Origin: Pictodentalium vernedei
Taxonomy: Eukaryota > Mollusca > Scaphopoda > Dentaliida > Dentaliidae
Assembly (NCBI GenBank): GCA_031216915.1
Contig: CM062288.1
Location: 180,260,596-180,324,595, forward strand
Direction: 5' to 3'
Length of the DNA stretch: 64,000 nucleotides
Of the stretch, positions 1 to 12,231 are shown piece after piece. Under the pieces are notes generated by a model. It was given only the letters and a program-made list of their open reading frames with translations, was not told where the DNA came from and ran no database searches. Position 1 is the first letter of the stretch. Each line of letters opens with the position of its first letter. A program made the translations under genes and the position numbers.

Positions 1-18
1 TTTTGCAACAAGAGAAAG
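1..18 (+). CDS. possible 3' end of an upstream dynein heavy chain exon
   Basis: The first 18 bases read F-C-N-K-R-K and are followed directly by GTAAAG, a strong splice donor after AAG. In DNAH5/DNAH8-type dyneins a G-H-F/Y-C-x-K-R-type segment lies about 30 residues before the PTPAKFHY motif found at 9551, so the position fits. I could not find the exon that should encode the roughly 25-30 intervening residues (an LVPLTR-x-LWQ-like stretch) between here and 9551. The call rests on six residues and a donor site, so it is tentative. Confidence 0.35.
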
Positions 19-668
19 GTAAAGTAATACTGATATTTTACTAGTTTCAGTGGAAAATCTGATATGAACGATCTACAATATTGCAGCTGATTTCATGAAA
101 TTCCTTCTTTGAGCTGTTGAGGTGCTGTACTGTAATACACTAATGGAAATATCTCTGTGAGCCCCCTCCAACAGTATTTTAAATTACAGCACATGAACTC
201 CAGAGTCAAAGATCCCAAGTTTTCCCACCATTAAAACATGAATCACATTTTTGATAGATCAATTTGAGTCTACATATATCTAAGGTTCAGTGATGTAGGG
301 GAACCAAACATTGGTCGCCTTATTTTTTTCAAATGAATGATGATAGGCAAATAAAATGACTGTTCACCCAACTTATACAGGCCTGTAATTAATCATTTGT
401 TAACTTCAAACAGTATCTTAACTGATCAAGTGCTGAATTACTTTTCCAAGGTGATTTTGTAACATCATTATTTTTTTCTCATGCTACCAGCAAGGGGAGC
501 CTCAGGTTAGCAAGATTTTGTTTGATCTGCACCATGTTACCAGCAAGGGGAGCCCTGGATTAGCAAGATTTTGATCATAAATAATAAAATTGTTTTATTA
601 TATTTTATTGGAGAGTTACTCTTGGCACTCTCCAATAAAGTTTAAGAAAATTTTATGCAAACATTTTT
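19..668 (+). other. intronic sequence, no gene seen
   Basis: AT-rich sequence without convincing coding potential. A 24-base unit (accagcaaggggagcc) occurs twice near 487 and 540. A hairpin built on TTGGAGAGT and ACTCTCCAA lies at about 608-640 and recurs at 58590-58640. Confidence 0.5.
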
Positions 669-2673
669 AGCTCAACTTTGGCGAAGCCAAATTTGAGGTA
701 TTGCCATGGCCCGTCATCCATCTGTCTGTCTAGCCATCTGTCTGTCCATCGTGCCGTACACACGGCTCGGGCTAGAGGCCGTATTTATGAACCGATCTTT
801 ACAAAACTTCTTGGGTACCTTTGTTATCACCGTGAGACGAGAACGAGTGTTTTTGGGTGCGGTCCAAAATTTAAGACGGCCGCTTGCATCCATTTTGTAC
901 CAAAATTAGGTGCAATCGATTTTTGCTCAGAACTTCCATATGAAAGCTCCGATTTGAATAATTTTTTTGTATGAATGTTTAGTACCTTGGGATACATCAC
1001 ATATAATACGGGGTTTTTTCTCATGCGTAAATTATGCAAATTAGACTAACTTTGATTTATTTAGTGTTACTTTCAGCACTGTAAGTGCAAATGCCAATAC
1101 TGTTCGGGCTAGAGGCCGTATTTATGAACCAAACTTTACGAACCTTCTTGAGTACCTTTGTTATCACCGTGGGACGAGAACAAGTGTTTTTGTGTCCGGT
1201 CTGAAATTCAAGATGGAAGCTGGTGGCCATTTTGTATACATTAGGTGCAATCAGATTTTTGCGCAGAACTTCCATATGAAAGTGCTGATTTGAATAATTT
1301 TCTGTGTGAATGTTTAGTTCCATGGGATGCATCACATATAATACGGGTTTTTTTCTCGTGCATAAATTATGCCAATTAGACTGACTTTGATCTATTTAAT
1401 GTTACTTTCAGCACTGTATCTACAAATGCCAATACGGCTTGGGCTAGAGGCCGTATTTATGAATCGATCTTTACGAAACTTCTTGGGTACCTTTGTTATC
1501 GCCTTGGGACGAGAACAAGTGTTTTGGGGTGCAGTCCGAAATTCAAGATGGTCGTTGTCAGTGGGCATTTTGTACCAAAATTGGTGCAATCAGTTTTTTG
1601 TACAGAACTTTTGTATGAAAGTTCTGATTTGAATAAATTTCTGTATGAATGTTTAGTAACATGGAATACATCATATATAATACAGGTTTTTTTCTCATGC
1701 AAAAATTATGCAAATTAGATCAACTTTGATTTATTCAGTGCTAATAAAACACAGTAAGTGCACATGTCAATACGGCTTGGGCTAGAGTCTATATTTATGA
1801 ACTGATCTTCACGAAACTTCTTGGGTACCTTTGTTATCACCTTGGGTTGAGAACGAGTGTTTCTGGGTGCTGTCCAAAATTCAAAATGGCTGCCAGTGGC
1901 CATTTTGTACCGAAATTAGGTCCAATCAGTTTTTTGTACACAACTTCTATATGGCTCAGGCTATAGGCCGTATTTATGAACCGATCTTTATGAAACTTCT
2001 TGGGTACCTTTGTTATCACCGTGGGATGTGAACGAGTGTTTTTGGGTGTGGTCCAAAATTCAAGATGGCTGCCAGCAACCTTTTTGTACCAAAATTAGTG
2101 CAATCAGTTTTTTGTACAGAACTTCTGTATGAAAGTTCTGATTTGAATAAATTTTTGTAGGAATGTTTAGTAACATGGAATACATCACATATAATACAGG
2201 TTTTTTTCTCGTGCAGAAATTATGCAAATTAGATGAACTTTGATTTGTTCAGTGTTACTTATACACAGTAAGTGCACATGTCAATACGGCTCGGGCTAGA
2301 GTCTGTATTTATGAACTGATTTTCACAAAACTTCTTGGGGTACCTTTGTTATCACCTTGTGACAGGAACGAGTGTTTTGGGGTGCCTTTGTTAAGAGGTC
2401 AAATATTTTTTGGGTTCAGTCAGACCAGACCCACTCTGGGACTCAAAGATTTCTTTTCTAGTTTAGCATCTAACTGTCGCCCACCTTTACAATACTTTAC
2501 CTACACATCTGTTACAGACTACAGTCAGCATTTATGTACAGACTGTTACAATACTTTACATGTACCTTTGTTATCAGGTCTTTACCTAGATGTTTGTCAT
2601 TGCTGTGTCACATACTATACATGTACATGTCATAAACAAGTTGAGCTACAGAGTCATTGACACTTTCATTTTC
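669..2673 (+). mobile_element. HINE-type (Helentron-like non-autonomous) element H1 with tandem-repeat core
   Basis: The element starts after a T-run with AGCTCAACTT, followed by a hairpin (TTTGGC-GAA-GCCAAA at 677-691) and CTGTCTGTC stretches. The core is a tandem array with a unit of about 337 bp: GCTAGAGGCC or its variants occur at 771, 1108, 1443 and 1781, with partial units at 1950 and 2293. Near the 3' end AGTTGAGCT is complementary to the 5' terminus. It precedes a hairpin (GAGTC-ATT-GACAC here, AGTGTC-ATT-GACACT in sister copies) and TTCATTT. Complementary 5' and subterminal 3' ends, a 3' hairpin and insertion in T-runs fit Helentron-associated elements. No protein is encoded; short open frames in the array are repeat artefacts. 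Confidence 0.65.
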
Positions 2674-4387
2674 TCTACTACTGAGCAAACAACAATCTAA
2701 TGCACATAATGTAAAGCTATTAAAGTGGTTTTCAGCACATTTCAATGGAGCCATGATAGTGGCTTCATCCAGTTAACAGACATTATCATTATTCTTCCAT
2801 TCTCAAGTAAATTCAAGTCATGTAAAGCTCAGGTATACCATTGTAGATTATGACTACAGTGCATTAACATCAATGATTGTTTATACAGAAAAAAACTTGC
2901 TTTCTCGCCCATCTGTTATTGTGGTGATTGTTAAACTTGCAGCCATTTCTTGTTAATCTCGCCAATCCATGAAACAATGTAAGAAGAGACACAGAACATT
3001 TATTTTGATTGTGACATTCTTCTCTTTGGAGATGAGTTTTACAGCAATGGCATCAATTATAAACTTTTCCAAACTGTGCATTTCTTTCATAGTACTAAAA
3101 CAGGTCATTTTCAATCATTTTTGGTCATGTATTTCAAATCTTCTTGCATGTATTGTATGTGTTATGGATTTGCTTTGACATGCCTTTCAGAGAGAACATG
3201 GTCGACCATGGCTCTTGTTCTTTCTCATATTAGCAATTTTTTGCAGACACCAGGAGCAACAGCATAGCAGTCAGCTTAGAAAGTATTGTGCAGAATTGAG
3301 TGTGCATGAGGGAGTGATTCTAATCAACAAGTCTTTACACTTTTAACATTTCTGTCAATCACAATGTTGTTTGAATAAATTGAACTTTATTGTTGTCTAT
3401 TCTCCTTAGTGTTGGCACTGTTTTTACACCTTGGTGTAGAGATGGGAGGCAGAATCAAAATCTAAAACCTTAAAATCTGTACATCCAACATAAGTGCTAT
3501 ATCTGCATTATAACTTAGAAAAAGATATTGGTTTACTTGTGACATAACAATTTTTATTAGTCATTTGTTTGTACTATGCACATAAAAAGTTTCCACTGTA
3601 AACAACCATGTAAAAGCATTCAGCTTATTGTCAAATCCACGATGCTGTTTTGAATGTAACTTACACATAGGAAGTTGGAAATAAATGCTTTTTAAACTAA
3701 AAACAAATGTCCTTGACTTGCAGGGTAATTACACAAAGATTGACAGTAGCACTTGCACAAAGATAAAAAGGTTTAATATAAAAGAAATGGGGGTTATCTT
3801 CTAGCTTTCTGTTTTTGTATTATTATTTGTAAAATATCAATCCACTGCACACAGATATTGTCAAGAATTGTCATTAAAATATTAGGCCTCTGTGTAGCCA
3901 AGAAAATTACTAAGTGGATTTTGAAGTAGTATTAATGATAATACTTTTTACACAAATGCTTACTTGAATAGGTTGTATTATGGTGTGGTTATGTCCATCC
4001 ATCAGTCTGTCCATCTGTCTGTCTGTCTGTCTTTCCATTAACTTTTGTTTATCTATGCACTATTTTGAAAACTATTATGTCCAACAGATCTCATTTTTAA
4101 GAGGAAAGTTTGATTCGATAATCAGCTTTCTAGCCTATCCAACATGACTGCCACAGCAGCCATCTTCGATTTTTTGTGGTTTCTGCTTATCCTTGCAATA
4201 ACTTGAAAACAATATGTCCAACAGATCCCATTTTTTATGATGAATTGGGCATGACTAGGTGAAGGTTCCTTTTGAGAGTCAGCGGCATATCCAATATAGC
4301 CACCATGGATGCCATATTGGAATTTTTGTGATTTTTTATTGTCCACTCAATAACTTGGAGAAGGGATGATCAATGTATCTCATTTTT
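2674..4387 (+). other. intronic sequence with a CTGT microsatellite and decayed array units
   Basis: No gene is seen in 2674-3990. A (CTGT)n stretch lies at about 4010-4034. From about 4060 to 4387 there are two decayed units of a family carrying 'ccaacatgg' and 'gccaccatgg' motifs, which recurs at 7665-7976 and 9242-9400. Confidence 0.5.
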
Positions 4388-7300
4388 AGCTTAACTTGAC
4401 ATAGTCAAGATAAGCTATTGCCATCACGCGTGCGGAAGTCTGTTAGTCTGTGACGTCAGTTCACATTTCCTTTAGCACGGGCTACACCCCGCAGTTCTTG
4501 TCTGATCGTCACGAAATTTCATATGCAGGTTTGGGGTCATGTCTAGATGAGAACGTCCCCTTTTGGTCGCGATCGGGCAACCGGTATGGCTGCCCGAGCC
4601 CAAAACCCAAAAACCATTAGCACAGTCTACAGGTCGTATTTATGAAGGGATTTCATTGTAACTTGGTAGGATGCCTCTGTATAGTGCCTAGACGAGAACG
4701 TCCCCTTTTGGGCATGATCTATCAACCGTGATGGCTGCCCAAGCCCGAAACCCAAAAACTTTTAGCACAGTCTGCAGGTCATGTTTAATGTGGAGGGATT
4801 TCATTGTAACTTGGTAGGATGACTCCTTATGATGTCTAGATGCGAATTTCCCCATTTGGGCATGATCTGCCAACCATGACGACTGCCCGAGCCCAAAACC
4901 CAAAAACCTTTAGCACAGTCTACAGGTCATATTTATTGAGGAATTTCATTGTAACTTGGTGGGTTGACTTTATACAATGTCTAGATGAGAAAGTCCCCCT
5001 TTGGACGTGATTGGGCAACTGTGACGGCTACAGGAGCCCGAAGCCCGAAAACCTTTAGCACAGTCTAGAGGTCATATTTATGAAATGATTTCATTGTAAC
5101 TTGGCAGGATGACTCCAAATAATGTCTAGATGAGAACGTCCCATTTTGATCGCGATCATGCAGTCTTGATGGGTGCCCGAGCCCAAAAACCTTTAGCATA
5201 GGCAAAAGGTCATATTTATGGAAGGATTTCATTGTAACCTGTTAGGTTGACTCCATATAATGCCTAGATGATGACATCCCCTTTCGGTCATGATTGGTCA
5301 GTTGTGATGGCTACAAGTGCCCGAAGCCCGAAAACCTTGAGCACAGTCTACAGGTCATATTTATGAAGGGATTTCATTGTAACTTCTTAGGATCACTCCA
5401 GATGATGCTCAGATAAGATTGTCCCCTATGGTTGCGATCATTTACCCATGATGGCTGCCGAAGCCCGAAAACCTTTAGCACAGTCTACAGGTCATATTTA
5501 TGAAGGGATTTCATTGTAACTTGGTAGGTTAACTTCATATAATGTCTAGATGAGAATGTGCGATCATTCACCCATGATGGCTGCCCGAGCCCGAAGCCCG
5601 AAAACCTTTAGCACAGTCTACAGGTCATATTTATGAAGGGATTTCATTGTAACTTGGTACGTTAACTTCATATAATGTCTAGATGAGAACGTCCCCTTTT
5701 GGACATGATAGGGCAACTGTGACGGCTAAAGGTGCCCGAAGCCCGAAAACCTTTAGCACAGTCTACAGGTCATATTTATGAGGGGATTTCATTGTAACTT
5801 GGTAGGATGACTCCAAATAATGTCTAGATGAGAACGTCCCCTTTTGATCGCGATCATTCAGCCTTGATGGGTGCCCGAGCCCAAAAACCTTTAGCATAGG
5901 TAAAAGGTCATATTTATGGAAGGATTTCATTGTAACCTATTAGGTTTACTCCATATAATGCCTAGATGATGACATCCCCTTTTGGTCGTAATTGGTCAGC
6001 TGTGTTGGCTACAAGTGCCCGAAGCCCAAAAACCTTGAGCACAGTCTACAGGCCATATTTATGAAGGGATTTCATTGTAACTTCATAGGATCATTCCAGA
6101 TGATGCCCAGATGAGATTGTCCCCTTTGGTTACGATTATTCAACCATGATGGCTGCCCGAACCCGAAGCCCGAAAACCTTAAGCACAGTCTACAAGTCAT
6201 ATTTGTGAAGGGATTTCATTGTAACTTGGTAGGTTGACTTCATATAATGCCTAGATGAGAACATCCCCTTTTGGACATGTTTGGGCAACTTTGACGGCTA
6301 AAGGTGCCCGAAGCCCAAAAACCTTTAGCACTGTCTACAGGTCATATTTATGAAGGGATTTCATTGTAACTTGGTAGGTTGACTCCAAATAAGGTCAAGA
6401 TGAGAACGTCCCATTTTGGTCGTGATCATTCAGCCTTGATGGGTGCCCGAGCCCAAAAACCTTTAGCATAGGCAAAAGTTTATATTTATAGAAGGATTTC
6501 ATTGTAACATTGTTAGGTTGACTCCATATAATGCCTAGATGATGACATCCCCTTTTGGTCGTGATTGGTCAACTGTGATGGCTACAGGTGCCCGAAGCCT
6601 GAAAACCTTGAACACAGTCTACAGGTCATATTTATGAAGGGATTTCATTGTAACTTCGCAGGATCACTCCAGATGATGCCCAGATGAGATTGTCCCCTTT
6701 GGTTGCGATCATTCAACCATGATGGCTGCCCGAGCCCGAAGCCCGAAAACCTTTAGCACGGTCTAAGGTCATATTTATGAAGGGATTTCATTGTAACTTG
6801 GTAGGTTGACTTCATATAATGTCTAGATGAGAACGTCCCCTTTTGGACACGAGTGGGCAACTGTGACAGCTTCAGGGGCCCAAAGCCCGAAAACCTTTAG
6901 AACAGTCTACAGGTCATAATTATGAAGGGATTTTATTGTAGCTTGGTAGGATGACTCCAAATAGTGTCCAGATGAGAACGTCCCCTTTTGGTCACGATCA
7001 TTCAGCCTTGATGGCTGCCCGAGCCCAAAAACCTTTAGCATGTCTGTAGGTCGTATTTATGGAAGGATTTCATTGTAACTTGTTAGGTTGACTCCATATA
7101 ATGCCTAGATGATAACATCCCCTTCTGGTCGTGGTTGGTCAACTGTGATGTCTACAGGTGCCTGAAGCCCGAAAACCTTTAGCACAGTCTACAGGTCATA
7201 TTTATGGAGGGATTTCATTGTAACTTGGTAGGTTGACTTCATATAATGTCTAGATGAGAACGTTCCCTTTGGACGCAATTGGGAAACTGACGGCTACAGG

Positions 7301-7664
7301 GGCCCGAAGCCCGAAAACCTTTATCACAGTCTACAGGCCATATTTATGAAGGGATTTTAATGTAACTTGATAGGATGACTCATTTTGGAATAATTTCATT
7401 GTAATTTTGTTGATATATGTTAACTGTGAGGGCCACATATATTAACTGTGAGGTCATATTAACCCACCCCTCAGATCTTTAGTACAGTGTACACCTCATA
7501 TTATTTTTATCATAAACATAGCATACAGGGAACAGAAATGAACATATTCCCAATTATCACAATTCTTGTCTTATTTCATAATCCTTTCATAAACATTGAA
7601 CATTATCCTTTTCATCAAACACAACACACAAGTTAAGCTACAGTGTCATTGACACTTTCATTTA
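4388..7664 (+). mobile_element. HINE-type element H2 with a long ~135-150 bp tandem array
   Basis: It starts after a T-run with AGCTTAACTTGAC, with a hairpin CTTGAC-ATA-GTCAAG immediately inside. The core is about 20 copies of a 135-150 bp unit carrying 'ggtcatatttatgaaggg', 'atttcattgtaacttgg', 'aatgtctagatgagaacg' and 'cccgaaaaccttta'. The 3' end has AAGTTAAGCT, complementary to the 5' terminus, then the hairpin AGTGTC-ATT-GACACT and TTCATTT. The 3' end matches H1 closely although the array unit is unrelated in sequence. No coding capacity is visible. Confidence 0.7.
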
Positions 7665-7976
7665 TCGTGGATTGGGCATGACTAGAAGAAGGTTCCTTTT
7701 GATAATCAGCATTCTGGCAAATCCAACATGGCCACCATGGCAACCATCTTGTTTTTTTTTTGTTGTTGTTGTTCCTACTTATTTGTACAATAACTTAAAA
7801 AAGGAAAGGACCAATGAGTCTAATTTTACTGATGTGTTACTGATGACTATAAGAAGGTTCCTTTTGATAATCAGCAATCTGGCATATCCAACATGGCCAC
7901 CACTTTGGATTTTTTTGTGATTTTTGCTTGTCAGTGCAATAATTTTAAAAAAGAATGACCAATGGATCCAATTTGT
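7665..7976 (+). repeat. short array of 'ccaacatggccaccatgg' units
   Basis: Two to three diverged units share 'gaaggttccttttgataa', 'tccaacatggccacca' and 'gaccaatggat'. The same family flanks H2 on its left (4060-4387) and occurs right of H3 (9242-9400). H2 and H3 therefore probably inserted into an older array of this family. Confidence 0.55.
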
Positions 7977-9241
7977 AGCTCAACTTGACAAAGTCAAGAT
8001 AAGCTATTGCTATCCCGCTTGCAAAAGTATGTTAGTCTGTGAGTCTGTTCACATTTTCATTTAGCACAGGCTACACCCTGTAATTCTTGTCTGATCATCA
8101 CAAAATTTCATATGCAGGTTTGAGGTCATGTCTAGATAAGAACGTCCCCTTTTGGTCATGATCTGCGTGATGGCTGCCCAAGTCCGAAACCCAAAAACTT
8201 TTAGCACAGTCTACAGGTTATATTTAATATGGAGGGATTTCATTGTAACTTGGTAGTATGACTCCGTATGATGTCTAGATGAGAACTTCCCCATTTGGTC
8301 ATGACCTGTCAACCAGGATGGCTGCCCGAGCCCAAAACCTGAAAACCTTTATCACAGTCTACATGTCGTATTTATGGAATGATTTCATTGTAACTTGGTA
8401 GGATGACTCCATATAATGTCTAGATGAGAACATCCCCTTTTGGTCAGGATTGGTCAATTGTGATGCCTGCAGGGCCCGAAGCCCGAAAACCTTTAGCACA
8501 GTCTTATGAAGGGATTTCATTGTAACTTGGTAGGATGACTCCAGATAATGTCTAGATGAGAAAGTCCCCTTTTGGTTGTGATCATTCAACTATAACGGCT
8601 ACCCGAGCCCCAAACCCAGAAAACCTTTAGCACAGACTACAAGTTGTATTTACGAAGGGATTTCATTGTAACTTGGTAGTATGACTCAGTATAATGTCTA
8701 GATGAGGACGTTCCCTATTGGTTGCGATCGGTCCACCATGATGGCTACACAGGCCCGAAAACCTTTATCACAGTTTGCAGGCTGTATTTATGAAGGGATT
8801 TCATTTTAACTTGGTAGGATGACTCACTATAATGTCTAGATGAGGACGTCCCCTATTGGTTGTGATCAGTCAACCATGATTGCTACACAGGCCCGAAAAC
8901 CTTTAGCACAGTCTACAGGCCATATTTATGAAGGGATTTCATTGTAACTTGATAGGATGTCTCATTTTGGAATAATTTCACTGTAACTTGGTAACTTTGG
9001 TTGACATACATTAACTGTGAGGGCCACATTAACCCACCCCTCAATTCTTCAGTACAGTCTACACCTCAATTTATTTTTATTGATAACATAAAATACAGGG
9101 AACAGAAATTAACATATTCTCTATTATCACAATTCTTGTCTTATTTCATAATCCTTTCATAATCATTGAGCATTATCATTTTCATCAAACACAACACACA
9201 GTCAAGTTAAGCTACAGTGTCATTGTCACTTTCATTTTTGG
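7977..9241 (+). mobile_element. HINE-type element H3, shorter copy of the H2 family
   Basis: It begins AGCTCAACTTGACAAAGTCAAG, a 5' hairpin like that of H2, and carries about seven 145-bp units of the H2 type. It ends with GTCAAGTTAAGCT, complementary to its 5' end, then a 3' hairpin (AGTGTCATTGTCACT, one arm mutated) and TTCATTT. It is a separate insertion close to H2, with independent unit number. Confidence 0.65.
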
Positions 9242-9550
9242 TGCATTACTGCTGACAAGATGAAGGTCCCTTTTGAAAACCTGCATTCTGACAAATCTAA
9301 CATGGCTGCCGTGTCTGAGCAAAAACTTAAAAAAACAAATGGGTCCCATTTTTCTAGTTTTTGTAATAAATGAGGTGCATTTAAAATGTGTGATGTATAT
9401 TTTTCCATGCAAAATGACTGAATTTACATTAAGTGGCCCTTTACACCAGTGCTCTTGTTTCAACATGCAGTTAGATAATTAATATTGCGTTTATAATATT
9501 TCATTTTGTAACTTTCAGATAAATTGTTTTATAATTTTTTTTACTTTCAG

Positions 9551-9714
9551 ATAAAAATGTTACCTACACCAGCTAAGTTTCACTACATTTTCAACCTGAG
9601 AGATTTATCAAGGATTTGGGAAGGAATGCTTAGAATTTTAAGTGATGAGTGTCAAGATGCAGCAATGCTGCTTTCACTATGGAAACATGAATGCACTAGG
9701 GTTATATCAGATCG
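9551..9714 (+). CDS. axonemal dynein heavy chain exon (end of AAA3), DNAH5/DNAH8 type
   Basis: The exon follows a polypyrimidine tract and TTTCAG and ends in CG|GTGTGT. It encodes 54 codons plus two bases, starting I-K-M-L-P-T-P-A and including [15 protein letters not shown] and LLSLWKHEC, a highly conserved signature of the AAA3 module of outer-arm dynein heavy chains. Dynein heavy chains are the microtubule motors of cilia and flagella, with six AAA domains in a ring. The last two bases (CG) join the first base (A) of the exon at 39921 to give Arg, reading S-D-R-F-T-N-E-Q without a frame break. The sequence carries no lesions. I cannot separate DNAH5 from DNAH8 with this much sequence. Confidence 0.93.
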
Positions 9715-10560
9715 GTGTGTAATGATTTTCCTAAAAAATATTTTCACATTATCTTCCAATATTTCATTTAATTCTGGGTCATAAATTTTATTTCATGTTT
9801 TTTATGGTATACAATCATTTTAAAAGTCTTTATGTTAGCAATGTGAATTCAAGGTTCTTAAATCTGTTAATTACTATTTAAAAATGAATTTCAGCTATCA
9901 CTTTGACTAAAATGCTTGAAATAGTTTAACCCCTATTCATTGTACATTGTATCTCCCATATTTATGAATTTTATGATTTATTTTTCTTCAGTTTGTTCAT
10001 TCACAAATTTTTGAGCTGTGTAGTTCACATTTTCTTTGGCTGCAGTTGAAGATAGTGAAGGATATCATAACATGTATGCCCCCTGTAAAATATTGTCAAT
10101 CCCTTCTGCACTAATTGCTGATTGAAAGTCAGGTTGAGTTATAGTGATCACTCTTTGTCCATCCATTGTCTATGAAAATGGTATGCATGACTTATCCCAA
10201 ACCTCTGAACTGATAATCACAAAACCTTTAAGATAATAACACCAGACCTTGGGTACATATGAACTTTAAAATCCTTAATTCTATCTTCTCCTGCCTCTGT
10301 ACGGGCTTCCACAAGTTCACTATAAGGTCATGTGTTAGTTCACCCTTTTTCACAACAGCATAAGATTATTTAGGTCATTGATCAAAATCATTTATAATCA
10401 CAATAATTCGTTTTTTTCAAGTCCAAATTTAATTTGTTAGTTTGGGAAAAATATTCTACATTTACTGAAACATGGAAGGAAAGATTGTATTGAAGAACTG
10501 GTCAGAAAGAGAAATTTGGGGAGTGGTTCCACTGTCCTGCAATTGAGAATTTCACCATTG
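9715..10560 (+). other. start of the 30.2 kb dynein intron, no gene seen
   Basis: AT-rich intron sequence. About 10115-10190 resembles the 5' part of an AGTCAGG-type HINE element (GAAAGTCAGGTTGAGTTAT followed by CTTTGTCCATCCATTGTC), but it is decayed and its other end is not recognisable. Confidence 0.45.
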
Positions 10561-10660
10561 GCATTGTCTTTGAGCCTGCAATCAGGTCTCAAGACTTGTC
10601 ATTGGTGTTTGATAGCCCTCAATAAGTTGAACACAGTATTTTGTACTCAACTGTAGGTTC

Positions 10661-11450
10661 ATGGAACAGAGAATTGAGGTGTCTGGTGCCCAGGGAGGAA
10701 GTGAATACAGGTTGTCTGCTGAAACTAGAGTACCAGTGTCGTTTCAAACAAAGGAATCCCAGGACAATGCCATCTTGCCGCAGTCCATGAAAGTGATAAC
10801 AGGACTGAAACAAACTCTCACATTGCAGTTTGACAGATTCACAGCAACTTTTTTTCAGCCCAGGCATTGGCAAAAAGGAAGAGGCATGATGATGATGAGG
10901 ACATGAACAACGGCTCGGATGAAGAAAGTCTTGTCAAAGGAGTGAATAAATGAACTTCTGCACTCATCAAAAAACGTGCACCTCTGTTGGGGAGGCTGCC
11001 TCGATCATCAATCGGAATCCTGGACAATGAGGATAACTTCTTTCTAGAGATATGGAGCTTCGGAGAACCCAGTTAAAATTAACCCAGGACTCCTATGCTA
11101 TTCTACAAGTTCTGAACAATTTGGTGAAAGGGCAATCCAGAAATCACCAATTAACATGGATGACAACATCAAGATGTTAGTTTACTCTGTCAGTTTGTCC
11201 ATTGCAGTCCACTATGACATCTCTATGCACTGCAAGGAGTTCTTTAAACCAGATTTGAACAACTGGAATGCTGCCCTTTCTTCAGTCAGTGATTCCAACT
11301 CCACCATGTTGTTTGGTGAAGATCTGGCAAAGTCTGTTAAGGTTATAAATGAGACAGAGTCACCAGTGATGTAACCACAAGATATAATTATTCTAAAGGT
11401 AGAAGTTACCACTTAAAAGAAATAGCAAACATGCCGGAAAGGTCATTTCT
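10661..11450 (+). pseudogene. decayed gag-like region of a Ngaro/DIRS-type retroelement (element G)
   Basis: A broken protein-like stretch. The best-preserved part, 11156-11374, reads V-S-L-S-I-A, then KEFFKPDLN and LFGEDLAKSVK. This recalls the gag-associated domain of animal Ngaro/DIRS elements, where a K-E/D-F-hKPDLN motif is followed by LFGDDL-x-K. Stops interrupt the frame on both sides. Downstream (11770-12231) lies recognisable RNase H and methyltransferase-like sequence in the expected order, which supports the assignment. Identification is by remembered family motifs only. The element is clearly dead. Confidence 0.55.
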
Positions 11451-11699
11451 TTTTCCAAGGGCGGCAACAACACCAACAGAAAAAAAGTTTTATCACAAGA
11501 ATGACAAATGCCATTAACAACCACTTCATCCATTAACAACAGCTTGAACCAGTTCTTCCACACCAACAGTCACGACATTTAAACTGTCCAACAGACAGTG
11601 TACTTGGAGATGGCAGACAAGACTTTAGTGAGCCGTGTTTATTTATCTTGGTAGTCATCCTTAGTTGATTTTAAATCCAAGTTGTGGAGAGTTTTTGGC

Positions 11700-12231
11700 T
11701 GTCTGTCTACATTACAATCATTTTGTGACACATTCAGCAACAAATAGATTCAACTTCAAAGTGACAACACTCGAACGGTGGCATATATTAATATGGGAGG
11801 CACCAAGACCCATTGTAATAATCTGGCTTAAAAAATATGGTACTGGGCCATCAAAAGAAATGTGTGGTTATCATCTACTCATTGCCTAGGTGCACTAAAT
11901 GTAGAGGCCAATCACCCTTGTCGACTTCATCACCATAATAGTGAATGGAAACTAGATTCCAAACATTTTTTGTCGACTTACTTCAATCTGGAGTATGCCT
12001 GATACTGACCTGTTTTTATCCCACCTTAATTTTCAAGTAGTACAATGTGTCTCCCGGCATCTTGACCCAGGAGCAAATGCCATTGATGCAGTCCATGGTC
12101 ACAACCTTTCGTCTTCATTTTCCAACCATTTGATCTTTTGGGAAAAAAAATTACAGAAAATTGAGCATGATAGTACAGAAGCTTTGGTAATAACCCTTTT
12201 TATACCACAGAGTACTGGTTTTCCAATCTAA
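11700..12231 (+). pseudogene. decayed RNase H and Dam-like methyltransferase region of element G
   Basis: At about 11774-11840 the frame reads T-V-A-Y-I-N-M-G-G-T-K, the RNase H signature of DIRS/Ngaro elements (consensus like TxVAYINxMGGTKS). After a stop, 11885-11990 gives L-N-V-E-A-N and SEWKLDSKHF. From 11995 to 12231 follow TDLFLSHLNFQV, DPGANAIDA and LQKIEHDSTEALVI, matching the downstream segment (D-L-F-A-S-x-L-N ... P-G-A-x-A-x-D-A ... h-x-K-I) thought to be a Dam-like methyltransferase. Several stops and frameshifts are present. The type differs from elements A-F in this window (MGGT rather than NQGGT), so G belongs to another clade. About 12320-12560 may be the decayed start of the recombinase region. 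Confidence 0.65.

Noticed and set aside
2346..2660. Cys/His/Tyr-rich frame (C-H-C-C-V-T-Y-Y-T-C-T-C-H), possible zinc or toxin-like peptide
   Set aside because: It lies in the tail of H1 and recurs with frameshifts in H4 (17325-17657). It is non-coding repeat with TACATGTA-type sequence, without signal peptide or conserved spacing.
9524..9784. An 86-codon stand-alone gene starting before the dynein exon
   Set aside because: Only 9551-9714 is conserved; the flanks are intron read-through beyond good splice sites.
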